Positions 8,826 to 17,596 of a DNA stretch of 46,114 nucleotides are shown here, piece by piece (position 1 is the first letter of the stretch; every line of letters begins with the position of its first letter). A program made the position numbers and the translations under genes. Under the pieces are notes generated by a model. It searched no databases. It saw only the letters and a program-made list of their open reading frames with translations, and was not told the DNA's origin. The stretch comes from Methanolobus sp. UBA32 (GTDB taxonomy: Archaea > Halobacteriota > Methanosarcinia > Methanosarcinales > Methanosarcinaceae): NCBI GenBank assembly GCA_002507205.1, contig DAZF01000025.1, forward strand, positions 1 through 46,114, read 5' to 3'.

Positions 8826-9986
8826 ATGCCTATTGATCCTATATGTAAGAAAATAGTCCCCGAGGACACTCCGTGTAATACAGAATACGGAGGAAAAAGG
8901 TACCATTTTTGTTCAGACTGGTGCCAGGTTAAATTCGAGCACCTTGAAAAAAGCGTTATCAGAATGAAGAGATCCATCCCTGAAAAAGAGCGCATATCTT
9001 TTGGAAAACTCAGGAAAGATATAATCAAGCCAGGAATCTGTACCTTATGTGGAGCCTGTTCAGCAACCTGTGAATCCATAGCTATCAAAAACGATCAGCC
9101 TACTCTTGTTGATAAATGTACAGCATGTGGTGTGTGTTATAACCAGTGCCCCCGAACTATTACCACTGAGGAAGGATTGATCGGAAAACTGCGGAATGCT
9201 TACAGTGCACGCTCGGCTATGCCTGACATAAAAGGCCAGGACGGAGGAGTTGTAACTTCGATGCTTGCCTATGCTCTTGAAGAAGGACTTATTGACTGTG
9301 CAATCGTCACTAAAAAGTCGGAAGAAGAGCCATGGAAACCAGTGCCCATGATTGCAAGGACCTATGAGGACCTGCTGGAATCATCAGGTAGTATGTACAG
9401 CCACAGCATGACGATGAGTGCATTGATGAGCGCCATCAAACAGGGTTTGAGAAGTATCGCTTTTGTGGGTCCAAGCTGCAATATCGATGCGGTTACCAAG
9501 ATGCAAAAGAGCCCATATGGTTTTTTGAATCTCTTCATGAGAGCAAATATATTAAAAATGGGACTTTTCTGCATGGATACATTCTATTACGAGGGAATTA
9601 AGGATTTTGTGGAAAGTAAGAACATTCGCCTTGAAGACATAGAATCCATGAAGATCCGCAAAGGCCAGTTCGAGTTCCATACCCCTGAAGAACTAAAGGT
9701 ATATCCACTCCATGAGCTGGACATGCACAGGAGCAGTTCATGTAAATTCTGCACGGATATGGCTTCTGAGAATGCCGATATATCTTTTGGCGGTGTTGGT
9801 ACGCCACAGGGATGGACTACGGTCATTGCCCGCTCCGGCCTGGGATACGAGTTGTACAATGAAGCTGTGGATAATGGATATATTGATTCACACCTGCTGG
9901 AAGAGAAAGAGATGAAGGGTGCTCTGAATCTTGCAAAGATGAAGAAGATCCAGATGTATTCACTCAACCGCAGGCAGAATATTTGA
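8826..9986 (+). CDS. YHS domain fused to F420-binding FrhB-like subunit
   Basis: A 386-residue fusion. Residues 1-45 form a YHS metal-binding domain (DPICKK, then YHFCSDWC; Cys7, Cys29, Cys33). Residues 70-110 are a two-cluster ferredoxin domain (Cys72/75/78/82 and Cys98/101/104/108). The rest is the coenzyme F420 hydrogenase/dehydrogenase beta subunit fold, with GGVVTSMLAYALEEGLID, FVGPSCNIDA and the later SCKFCTD cluster motif. It should oxidise F420H2 with FAD and pass electrons through its clusters. FpoF/FqoF are similar but lack the YHS part. GGGAGATTGAG sits before the ATG. The divergent Dsr-like neighbour is a plausible acceptor: the two together cover the domains of F420-dependent sulfite reductase. 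Confidence 0.85.
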   Translation: MPIDPICKKIVPEDTPCNTEYGGKRYHFCSDWCQVKFEHLEKSVIRMKRSIPEKERISFGKLRKDIIKPGICTLCGACSATCESIAIKNDQPTLVDKCTACGVCYNQCPRTITTEEGLIGKLRNAYSARSAMPDIKGQDGGVVTSMLAYALEEGLIDCAIVTKKSEEEPWKPVPMIARTYEDLLESSGSMYSHSMTMSALMSAIKQGLRSIAFVGPSCNIDAVTKMQKSPYGFLNLFMRANILKMGLFCMDTFYYEGIKDFVESKNIRLEDIESMKIRKGQFEFHTPEELKVYPLHELDMHRSSSCKFCTDMASENADISFGGVGTPQGWTTVIARSGLGYELYNEAVDNGYIDSHLLEEKEMKGALNLAKMKKIQMYSLNRRQNI

Positions 9987-10041
9987 GAGGCATAATGCAA
10001 AAACCTCTTCATTTTTAAGCAAAGTCGCACAATATCCTTTC

Positions 10042-10848
10042 ATGACATTCTATGATTACGTCCACGGTTACTCCGAAAGAGAATCTGTCCGTCTCAGCGA
10101 CCAGGCAAACACACTGGAAGAACTCCTGCACAGCGATACAAAATACCCCGCAGGCAGTAAAGTGCTTGAGGCCGGATGTGGTATAGGTGCACAGACAGTC
10201 ATCCTTTCAAAGAACAGCCCCCAGGCACAGATAACATCCATTGATATATCAGAGGACTCCTTGAACAAAGCTAAAGAACGTACCGCAAAAGAGGGAGTTA
10301 CAAATGTGGACTTTCGTGTGGAAAGCATCTTCGACCTCCCATTTGAGAATGAGAGTTTTGACCACGTTTTTGTCTGCTTCGTGCTCGAGCACCTCAAAGA
10401 ACCAGTTCAGGCTCTTGCAAACCTGCGCAAAGTGCTCAAAAAAGGCGGCACCATCACAGTAATAGAAGGCGACCACGGCTCATGTTTCTTCCATCCGCAG
10501 ACCGAGGACGCTGTGAAAGCCTGGAACAGCCTTGTTGAAGTGCAGGCAAGGCTTGGAGGAAATTCACTTATCGGCAGGCAGGTTTATCCGCTTATCAAAC
10601 AGGCAGGCTTTTCCGACATTACTGTTTCTCCCCGTATGGCCTACAGTGATTCCAGCCGTCCGCACATGGAGGAAGGTTTTGTCAGAAAGACCATCATCCC
10701 AATGGTGGAAGGTATCAGGAAGGATGCAATTGAGATGGGTATTATTGAGGCAGAGATCTTTGACAGGGGAATCGAGGATCTGCACAGGACAGCGGCGGAG
10801 TACGGGACTTTTAATTATATATTCTTTAAGGGTGTGGGGAGGAAATGA
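10042..10848 (+). CDS. class I SAM-dependent methyltransferase
   Basis: A 268-residue Rossmann-fold methyltransferase. Motif I is VLEAGCGIGAQT (about residues 41-52), the acidic end of strand 2 is TSIDIS, and FDHVFVCFVLEHLKEP is motif II/post-motif as in the UbiE/Methyltransf_11 group. The substrate cannot be told; small-molecule or cofactor methylation is most likely. No clear ribosome site lies before the ATG, so the message may be leaderless. It is 55 nt downstream of the YHS-FrhB gene on the same strand, and a tandem regulator gene converges from the right. Confidence 0.85.
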   Translation: MTFYDYVHGYSERESVRLSDQANTLEELLHSDTKYPAGSKVLEAGCGIGAQTVILSKNSPQAQITSIDISEDSLNKAKERTAKEGVTNVDFRVESIFDLPFENESFDHVFVCFVLEHLKEPVQALANLRKVLKKGGTITVIEGDHGSCFFHPQTEDAVKAWNSLVEVQARLGGNSLIGRQVYPLIKQAGFSDITVSPRMAYSDSSRPHMEEGFVRKTIIPMVEGIRKDAIEMGIIEAEIFDRGIEDLHRTAAEYGTFNYIFFKGVGRK

Positions 10849-10892
10849 AGAAAGATAATGTTTTGATAGCATTCCTTTTCAGGAAGTCTTGA

Positions 10893-11729
10893 TCATAAAG
10901 ATTGATTCGTACTATTTTGCCAGAATTCTTCGAATTTGGCATGAAGCTCATTTGACAATGTCCTGTCATATATTTTGACCATGCCAAATATTTTATCTAC
11001 AGAAAGAGGATCATTGACTTCCAATATAACCAGATCCCTGTCGATCAATACAAATCGGTGAGGAGTATCCAGAGCCTTTACTTCCAGATATTGAGAGAGA
11101 TTCTGTATTAAGCTTTGATCTTCTGCAGAATCGTGCCATTCCCTGAGAGATTCAGATAGAGCCGGATTTGGATCGATCATTCTGACCTTTATTCCTTTTT
11201 TTATTAATGGAAGAAGAGTATCATGGAACATTGAAGCAAACATGTCCTTGAATTGATTGGATCCCATTGATCTTATTTTCCTTGGAACAACAACACAAAT
11301 CTCGTTTTTAGCCTCATGATAAACATTCTTGATCATCTTCATGACCTCTTCGTCCCCCATTGCAGCCGACCAGAACTGCTGCTCCCCTTCTTCCCGAATA
11401 CTATAGTAAGACAAGGCTTTTTTAATATCATCTATTGTCTTTCTCAATGTATCCAGTTCTCTGTGTATTTCATTTTCCTTTCTGATCAAAAAATTCTCAA
11501 ACGCAATGCTTGCTTCTATTGCACGATATTTTTTTGGCCTGGAATGCTGGACTTCAACAAATCCCATATTCTCCAAATCGTCCAGAACGGAGTAGATCTT
11601 GCCCATTGGTATCTTTGACTTTTTAGAAAGTACGCTTGCATCTGTAAAGCCTTCTCTCAATATGGTCAAATAGGCTACTGCTTCATACTTGTTAAATCCG
11701 ATATTCCTTAATAATTGTTCATTTTCCAT
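10893..11729 (-). CDS. TrmB-family transcriptional regulator
   Basis: A 278-residue regulator. The N-terminal winged helix (about residues 1-75) has GFNKYEAVAYLTIL and IPMGKIYSVLDDLENMGFVEV, typical of TrmB. A coiled-coil linker follows (RELDTLRKTIDDIKK), then an effector domain with EICVVVPRKIRSM and HRFVLIDRDLVILEV. The start is ATG at 11729; the upstream in-frame codons to 11849 would run into the divergent promoter. A TATA-like TATAATAAA about 25 nt upstream suggests a leaderless transcript. The gene diverges from a surface-protein/ABC cassette, and an 18-nt palindrome lies between them (11777-11794), so it probably controls that operon and itself. The effector is unknown. Confidence 0.88.
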   Translation of the reverse strand: MENEQLLRNIGFNKYEAVAYLTILREGFTDASVLSKKSKIPMGKIYSVLDDLENMGFVEVQHSRPKKYRAIEASIAFENFLIRKENEIHRELDTLRKTIDDIKKALSYYSIREEGEQQFWSAAMGDEEVMKMIKNVYHEAKNEICVVVPRKIRSMGSNQFKDMFASMFHDTLLPLIKKGIKVRMIDPNPALSESLREWHDSAEDQSLIQNLSQYLEVKALDTPHRFVLIDRDLVILEVNDPLSVDKIFGMVKIYDRTLSNELHAKFEEFWQNSTNQSL

Positions 11730-11776
11730 GGTTGAACCACTTTTAGGTTTATTATAGAGTGAAAGCCCCATATATG

Positions 11777-11794
11777 AACAACTACTTAGTTGTT
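11777..11794. promoter_or_regulatory. palindrome between TrmB regulator and ABC cassette
   Basis: AACAACTA-CT-TAGTTGTT is a perfect 8-bp inverted repeat with a 2-nt centre. Its right arm touches the TATA-like TTTATAATG (from 11793) of the rightward operon, the BRE position, and it lies about 20 nt upstream of the leftward TATA. It is the best candidate operator for the TrmB protein. Confidence 0.6.
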
Positions 11795-11869
11795 TATAAT
11801 GATTATGTAATAATAACTCATGCTGCAGGATGCACTTACAAAATGCCATATAACAACAAGGTGTCCTTT

Positions 11870-13039
11870 ATGAAAGAAAACACATACAAAGTCCATATAT
11901 TTTTAACAATTATATTATTAATTATCAGTACCCCTATTGTCTGTTCCGCAGGAATCAATGGAATAGGAATAAACGCCATGGAAGTCACGCCACAACCAGC
12001 AGAACCGGGAGGCGATGTTACCCTTAAGATAAGGGTCACAAATGAAGGCGTGGAGAAAATTGAAGACTTTTCAGTTAAAATAGATGTGAAATATCCTTTC
12101 TATCTGAAGAGCGAAAGTAAGAATTTCGAGAACAAGAGAACATTGAGCGTTGGTTCATATGTCGATAACATCTATTATTTGACAGTTGATCCAAATGCTA
12201 TTTCTGGTATATATCCAATAGAATTTGATATTTATGTCAACGATGTGGTACTTAATCCATCAGATAGTAACATTTATGTGCAAGTCGTTGGAAAACCTGA
12301 CCTTACAATAAAAGCCGATGTGATTGATAATATTGCTCCCGGAGATACATTTCCTTTAAAGATATCTGTGAATAATATCGGCACGGGTGTGGCGAAGAAT
12401 GTGAAAGTCATTTCTGAATCTGAAAGTATATTGATACTTGGGTCCAACATTGAACTGATCGATCAGATAATGCCGGCAGAGACATCACAAGTAGAAAGTA
12501 GTTTTATTGCAAAAAATGATCTGGACCCTGATGCACATCAATTCCCTATAACACTCAGATATATTGATGAACTGGGTGCAAATCATACGTCGACATACAA
12601 TATAGGGATCAACATACTGAACCGTGCAGACATTGGCATCCAGAGTATAAAGGTAAATCCAACCCGGATTACTCCCCTCGATGAAGTTCACATAGCTGGA
12701 ATTATTGAAAATACAGGAAACGGTGCTGCAGAGCAAGTGGTTGTGGAACTGGAAAATGAAGATAAAAGCTACAAGTCTTTCATTGGACAACTCAGAAGCG
12801 ACGATGATTCTCCTTTCTATTTTGATATAGATCCCGGTTCTGCAGGGAAAAAGGATCTTAACATAACCATACACTATACCGATGATTTTGGTTCACATAG
12901 AATTCAGCAGTCAATACCAATGGAAGTAGAAAGACCAAAGACGAATATAATCCTGATCATCGTCCTGTTAATAGCAATAGCCATACCAGTAGCATATATA
13001 ATCTTTAAGAGAAGGCGGGGTGAAAATGGAGAGCAATGA
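11870..13039 (+). CDS. exported surface protein, COG1361-like, membrane-anchored
   Basis: A 389-residue secreted protein. It begins with a signal peptide (about residues 7-26, ending VCSAG). Three or so CARDB/COG1361-type beta-sandwich repeats follow, each opening with a 'theory' like PQPAEPGGDVTLKI, TIKADVIDN and IKVNPTRITPLDEV. A C-terminal transmembrane helix (about 361-380) ends in a basic tail, KRRR. It therefore sits outside the cell, held by one helix. The start at 11870 is set by AAGGTG upstream and by the signal peptide; the frame is open further left. Its 3' end overlaps the permease gene, so it is likely part of a MacB-type export or envelope-stress system. Substrate unknown. Confidence 0.82.
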   Translation: MKENTYKVHIFLTIILLIISTPIVCSAGINGIGINAMEVTPQPAEPGGDVTLKIRVTNEGVEKIEDFSVKIDVKYPFYLKSESKNFENKRTLSVGSYVDNIYYLTVDPNAISGIYPIEFDIYVNDVVLNPSDSNIYVQVVGKPDLTIKADVIDNIAPGDTFPLKISVNNIGTGVAKNVKVISESESILILGSNIELIDQIMPAETSQVESSFIAKNDLDPDAHQFPITLRYIDELGANHTSTYNIGINILNRADIGIQSIKVNPTRITPLDEVHIAGIIENTGNGAAEQVVVELENEDKSYKSFIGQLRSDDDSPFYFDIDPGSAGKKDLNITIHYTDDFGSHRIQQSIPMEVERPKTNIILIIVLLIAIAIPVAYIIFKRRRGENGEQ

Positions 13040-14228
13040 TCTTAAAGTAATGTTTTTTCTGGCATACAAGAACCTCATCAAAAGCAAGATCACTTTTATG
13101 GTCATTGTTGCTGTAATGGCAATGAGTTTTCTTTCCATTACTTTTTTTGCTTCGATCATTGATGGCCTGGGGTATGAATTTGAAGAAGGGATGATACGGG
13201 GACAAACCGGGCATCTCATGATAGAACCTCAGGAAGATGATCTTTACATTTCAAACTCCGAGGATCTAGTAAAAGACATTCGGAGAATCCCAGGGGTTGT
13301 TGGCGTTGCACGAAGACTTGATGCAAGTGCGGTAGCAAGGTATGAAACAATAGAGATAGGGAACCCCGTTCTCTTTATAGAACCTGAAAATGAGAAAGAT
13401 GTATCAGATTACTGGAATAGTGTTATTGTGGGGGAATATCTTTCAAAAAGAGATACGGATGAATTACTGATAGGAGCGAATCTGGTTGAATCCTATGCTG
13501 CAGAAGGAGACACCCAGAAGAGATTTGATGTGGATGTGGGAGATAAGATCACATTGAGCTTTAGCAATGGGTTCGTAAAAGAGTACAGAATAAAGGGCAT
13601 ATATAAAACGGGATCACGATTTGTGGATGACAAAATAATTATCAACTTCAACCAGTATCAGTTGATATTTGGTTCTACAGAAGATATTGCATCTAACATC
13701 CTGATAGCACTTCCTCAAAGAGGCATGGAAGAATCCTATACAGAACAGATCATCGATCTTGGGGTTAGTGAACAGATAAATAAATGGCAGACAAAGATGG
13801 GAGCCGTAAATCAGTTTGTAGGAAGTCTTCAGATAACAAATCAGATCACAGGCACCATCGGACTTCTAACTGCTTTTGCAACGATATATATAATAATATT
13901 CATCAATGTCACGAACAAAAGAAAGCAGATAGGGATACTCAAGGCAGTAGGCATTAAAAAGCAAATAATCCTGGGGTCGTATGTGTTACAGTCACTGGCC
14001 TACGGAATCACAGGAGTAATAATAGGAAATATAGTAATGAAGCTGTTACTTTTACTTCTGTCGATACATCCGCTTAACATGCCAATTGGACCAGTGATCC
14101 CCATTCTGACAACAGAGAGACTACTGACAACATCCGCCACACTGATACTGGCATCGGTAGTAGCCGGGTTTTTCCCCTCCAGAAAAGCAGCTGATGAGAA
14201 CATACTGGATGCAATATTCGGAGGATGA
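13026..14228 (+). CDS. FtsX/MacB-type ABC transporter permease
   Basis: A 400-residue permease with the FtsX layout: one N-terminal helix (about residues 20-45), a large external domain (about 46-270) and three C-terminal helices (about 275-300, 320-345 and 365-385), ending in a PSRKAADENILDAI motif typical of the LolC/MacB group. This group uses ATP hydrolysis to move lipoproteins, peptides or surface components rather than to pump solutes. I chose ATG at 13026 (GGCGGGGTG upstream); GTG at 13020 is the alternative. It overlaps the preceding gene by 14 nt and the ATPase start region follows at once, showing tight translational coupling. Confidence 0.88.
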   Translation: MESNDLKVMFFLAYKNLIKSKITFMVIVAVMAMSFLSITFFASIIDGLGYEFEEGMIRGQTGHLMIEPQEDDLYISNSEDLVKDIRRIPGVVGVARRLDASAVARYETIEIGNPVLFIEPENEKDVSDYWNSVIVGEYLSKRDTDELLIGANLVESYAAEGDTQKRFDVDVGDKITLSFSNGFVKEYRIKGIYKTGSRFVDDKIIINFNQYQLIFGSTEDIASNILIALPQRGMEESYTEQIIDLGVSEQINKWQTKMGAVNQFVGSLQITNQITGTIGLLTAFATIYIIIFINVTNKRKQIGILKAVGIKKQIILGSYVLQSLAYGITGVIIGNIVMKLLLLLLSIHPLNMPIGPVIPILTTERLLTTSATLILASVVAGFFPSRKAADENILDAIFGG

Positions 14229-14230
14229 AC

Positions 14231-14926
14231 ATGAAAAAAACGATAATCAATGCCAAACATATCGAAAGAGTTTATACTACAGGTGCTGTTAAGACCTACG
14301 CTCTCAGGGACATAAGTGTTGATATAAAGGAAGGCGAATTTGTTGCCATCATGGGAAAGAGCGGGAGCGGAAAAAGCACCCTATTACATCAGCTGGGACT
14401 TCTGGATAAGCCTACAAAGGGAAGTATAATCATAGACGGAAATGATGTAATAAACATTTCTGAAAAAGAAAGGACCAGGTTCAGACTCCATGAATTAGGT
14501 TATGTCTTTCAGTCATACAACCTGATACCGGAACTTACAGCTCTGGAAAATGTCTATATCACGGCAATGGCCAGGAATCTGAAAAGAGAAGAGTACGAAA
14601 AAATGGCAGAGGAGATCCTTGCTGCAGTGGGGCTTGAGGACCGGGTGTACCATTACCCTTCAGAGCTTTCCGGTGGGCAGCAACAGAGAGTGTCCATTGC
14701 AAGAGCATTGGTCAATAAACCAAAGATCCTTTTTGCAGACGAGCCAACAGCCAATCTTGATTCTGCATCCTCAGAGGATGTCATAAACCTGTTCAGGAAA
14801 TTCAATGAGGAGATCGGGCAAACCATAGTAATGGTCACACATGAGAAGGATGAAGGATATAAGGCAGACCGGATTATCTGGGTCAAGGATGGATTGCTGG
14901 ATACAGACAAATTGGAGAATATGTAA
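14231..14926 (+). CDS. ABC transporter ATP-binding protein, LolD/MacB type
   Basis: A 231-residue ATPase with Walker A GKSGSGKST, Q-loop VFQSYN, signature LSGGQQQR, Walker B ILFADEPTANLD and the H-loop MVTHE. It powers the permease encoded just before it. GGAGG at 14220-14224 touches the ATG at 14225 but is 6 nt from the ATG at 14231, so the second is the better start. The C-terminal end (YKADRIIWVKDGLLD) is copied in degraded form at 20577-20639. Confidence 0.93.
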   Translation: MKKTIINAKHIERVYTTGAVKTYALRDISVDIKEGEFVAIMGKSGSGKSTLLHQLGLLDKPTKGSIIIDGNDVINISEKERTRFRLHELGYVFQSYNLIPELTALENVYITAMARNLKREEYEKMAEEILAAVGLEDRVYHYPSELSGGQQQRVSIARALVNKPKILFADEPTANLDSASSEDVINLFRKFNEEIGQTIVMVTHEKDEGYKADRIIWVKDGLLDTDKLENM

Positions 14927-14966
14927 AATCAAAGTTACGAATGAAATTGTCGAAGTACCCACTCGT

Positions 14967-15728
14967 TCAATCGCCACTATACAGCGCAGCTCCCAATGCC
15001 CCAGTTATCTGCGGCTCAGCAGGCACGTAAAGTGATATTCCCAGTTCTTTTTCCAGCGCTGATTTAATGGCGGTATTCTTTGCCACGCCTCCCACAAAGG
15101 CCACATTTTGTTCTAGCTCTAACTGTCGGGCCATGACAGCAACTCTCCGGGCAATACTCTCAATGATCCCGGCTGCTATATCCTGTTTCGTAAACCCTCT
15201 CGTACGAAGTGATATAACCTCGGATTCTGCAAAAACAGTGCACATACTTGTTATACTCGCAGGTGTTTCAGAATCAAGCGCCAGACTTCCCAGATCATCT
15301 ATGGGAACTTCAAGTGCCCGTGCCGTGTATTCTAAAAACTTGCCTGTGCCAGCTGCACACTTGTCATTCATTAAAAAATCAGTTACCTTGCCGTTATTTA
15401 CCGAGATTACTTTGCTGTCCTGCCCACCAATATCGATTATCCCGTTAACCTCCGGGTACAGGTGATATACGCCTTTAGCATGGGTAGTGATCTCACTTAT
15501 GGCCCTGTCGGCAAACTGTATGCTATTCCTTCCATAGCCTGTTGAATATACATGGTCAACATCTTTTTTGTCGATGCCCGCATGGTCGAGAACTTCGTGA
15601 TATGCAATTTCGGCAGCTGACATGAAATCGAATGCTGTTAAGCGTATGGTATGAGTGATTTTCCTACCCTCTTTGACCAGGACTGCTTTTGTTGTGGCAG
15701 AACCGGCATCTATTCCAATTGAGATCAT
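14967..15728 (-). CDS. ATPase activator of the 2-hydroxyacyl-CoA dehydratase family (YjiL-like)
   Basis: A 253-residue BadF/BadG/BcrA/BcrD ASKHA ATPase. It has the phosphate loops DAGSATTK (near the N-terminus) and DIGGQDSK, the cluster-binding cysteines in NDKCAAGTGKF and ITSMCTVFAESE, and FVGGVAKN near the C-terminus. The homodimer holds one [4Fe-4S] cluster and uses ATP to push a low-potential electron into its partner. Its closest known pattern is E. coli YjiL and the reductase of the double-cubane cluster protein. Its start overlaps the partner's stop by 4 nt. No acyl-CoA enzyme or CoA transferase lies nearby, which argues against amino-acid fermentation. Confidence 0.88.
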   Translation of the reverse strand: MISIGIDAGSATTKAVLVKEGRKITHTIRLTAFDFMSAAEIAYHEVLDHAGIDKKDVDHVYSTGYGRNSIQFADRAISEITTHAKGVYHLYPEVNGIIDIGGQDSKVISVNNGKVTDFLMNDKCAAGTGKFLEYTARALEVPIDDLGSLALDSETPASITSMCTVFAESEVISLRTRGFTKQDIAAGIIESIARRVAVMARQLELEQNVAFVGGVAKNTAIKSALEKELGISLYVPAEPQITGALGAALYSGD

Positions 15729-16930
15729 GAAAGCATCTCCATGAATGCATCCACACGAAGTCCGATCTGCTCAACATCCGAGTTACTGTAATCTGTCTCG
15801 ATAAAAAGCATTGGAATTCCGGCTTTCTTCAGAGCCTGCTGTACCTTATGTTTCTCGATGTTGTATCCGTGGCAGAACTGCAAGGTATAATATACAACCC
15901 CATCTACTTTAAAATCTCTAGTAAGTTCCAGAATGTTATCTATGCGTCTGTCGTTGGGACTCATGCAGGAGCAGGGTATTTTTATGTATCTTTCGGCCAG
16001 TGCAAGCATCGGTTCCTTGTCTTCGTCTACCATGTCCCAGAACGACCTCGTGCCGGTACAGCTTTCCTCTACAACGATCACACCACCTTTGTCCTCTATT
16101 ATCTCAGGTACTTTCGTGTTACCACCTGGCATTGGACAACCGGAGATCATTATCCTTGGTTTGTGTGCACCTTCAGGTTCAACGCTCTCCACTTCACAGA
16201 TAAGCATCCGAAGGTGTTCCTTTAGTTCGTCGGGTGACAGGAAATACTGCTTCTGCAGGATTTTCAGCATATCGACTCCGCTTATAGGGCTTGGATCTCT
16301 CTTCCGTAGTTCATAGAGCCTGTGTAGAAGCTTTCTGGTCTCGTTGGAGGATCTGATCTCCTGTCTTAATCGTTCGGTAGTTACCTTGTTGCCTGTAAGC
16401 TGTTCCATGGCATCTCTGAACTTTTCGAGTTCAGATAAAAAGTATTTCAGAGCTTCCGGGGTGTCAGGCCTTTGAGGGAGATCAATTACGTAGGTAGGAA
16501 CATAATTATCCAGCAGTTCGTACATCTTCTTCTTACTATCACATGTATTCTCGGCTACGATCATGTCTACCATAGTGAAATGAGAGCAGGATTTAATGCC
16601 TGAACATCCATCATTGATGATTGAACCAAAAGAAGATTTCACCAAAGGGCAGATGTTTCTTGGTAAATATTGTTCCGCAATAGATACGGTGTCATTCTTT
16701 CCACCGCATAGTATCATACGGTCAGCACCTGCAGCAAAGATTATCTCGTCAGGTACAAAAAGACAAAATGTACCAACTGATTTCTTCCCTGATTTCCTTT
16801 CATCTGATACCTGACGAATACGCTCAATATATGAGGCTTTGAGATTTTCAAGACTTTTAAAATAGTGCATTTTACCTTCAAGCATTGATATTTTATGCAT
16901 ATTAAGTCTTTTGCGGATTAGAATTAACAT
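15725..16930 (-). CDS. double-cubane-type protein, HgdB/YjiM family
   Basis: A protein of up to 401 residues in the 2-hydroxyacyl-CoA dehydratase D-component family. The landmarks GTFCLFVPDEI, LPRNICPLVKSS, AENTCDSKKKMYE, ISGCPMPGG, EESCTGTR, IPCSCMSPNDRR and LQFCHGYNIEK are in the order of E. coli YjiM and of the structurally known double-cubane [8Fe-9S] protein. It should accept ATP-driven electrons from the YjiL-like gene product and reduce a small substrate that is not known. Start choice is open: ATG 16930 has GAGGAG 14 nt upstream; ATG 16870 would give 381 residues, close to YjiM, with GAAGGT just before it. TATA-like ACTATAAT lies near 16980. Confidence 0.85.
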   Translation of the reverse strand: MLILIRKRLNMHKISMLEGKMHYFKSLENLKASYIERIRQVSDERKSGKKSVGTFCLFVPDEIIFAAGADRMILCGGKNDTVSIAEQYLPRNICPLVKSSFGSIINDGCSGIKSCSHFTMVDMIVAENTCDSKKKMYELLDNYVPTYVIDLPQRPDTPEALKYFLSELEKFRDAMEQLTGNKVTTERLRQEIRSSNETRKLLHRLYELRKRDPSPISGVDMLKILQKQYFLSPDELKEHLRMLICEVESVEPEGAHKPRIMISGCPMPGGNTKVPEIIEDKGGVIVVEESCTGTRSFWDMVDEDKEPMLALAERYIKIPCSCMSPNDRRIDNILELTRDFKVDGVVYYTLQFCHGYNIEKHKVQQALKKAGIPMLFIETDYSNSDVEQIGLRVDAFMEMLS

Positions 16931-17127
16931 TAAACGTATTTAATCTCCTCAAAAATTGCAAACAATGGCCTGACATTATAGTTTCCCTTTGTTTTAATCA
17001 ATAATGTTGATAGGATCCCATAGTTAATGTTATATTAATTTCTAAACAAGTAGCCAATAACAGCACGCATAATATTTGATTGTTTTATAAATAAACGATT
17101 GTATAAACAACTCAGGGATTGAATATC

Positions 17128-17421
17128 ATGGTAAGGCTAAAATGGGAAATTAAATGGAATGGTACACAACTTGGAAAAACAAATGATTTTGTAATGATCG
17201 ATGGAATCAAATATTTCAACCGTGATTTTTTGAATTTGGAATATCTAAAAGAAAACGATAAACATACAGAAGATGAAAAGGGGCAGATCAATTACTATGA
17301 TATTGTAATTAATGATGAGGTCTATAAGAATGGTGCATGGTATTATGCAGATTACAAAACCCATGCAAGAGATTTTAACAAGTTTGTTGCCTTTGGCAAA
17401 GACATAAATTTGTCTGTTTGA
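17128..17421 (+). CDS. DUF427 family protein
   Basis: A 97-residue beta-rich cytosolic protein whose second half matches DUF427: YFNRDFLNLEYLKEN, a GQINYYDI segment and GAWYYADYKTHARDFNKFVAF. The family is widespread in bacteria and its role is unknown. ATG at 17128 follows GGGAT; a TTG three codons earlier is possible. TATA-like TTTATAAATAAA (about 17085-17096) gives a promoter of its own. It appears monocistronic, with 175 nt to the next gene. Confidence 0.78.
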   Translation: MVRLKWEIKWNGTQLGKTNDFVMIDGIKYFNRDFLNLEYLKENDKHTEDEKGQINYYDIVINDEVYKNGAWYYADYKTHARDFNKFVAFGKDINLSV

Positions 17422-17596
17422 TTAAAGAATCCTTTATTGAAGGAATACTAATACCAATATCTCCTTTATTTTTTCATTTACTCCACAACTCAAGTGATTC
17501 CCGAATTTGAGCATAAATGCTTGGTTAAATTGGGTCAAATTAATATTGTATATGTCTGTAAAATTAAATATTGATTTTTTATAAGGAATGGGATAC

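Noticed and set aside
14967..16930. 2-hydroxyglutaryl-CoA dehydratase or benzoyl-CoA reductase
   Set aside because: Sequence landmarks follow YjiM/YjiL rather than HgdB or Bcr, the second dehydratase subunit is missing and no CoA pathway is adjacent.
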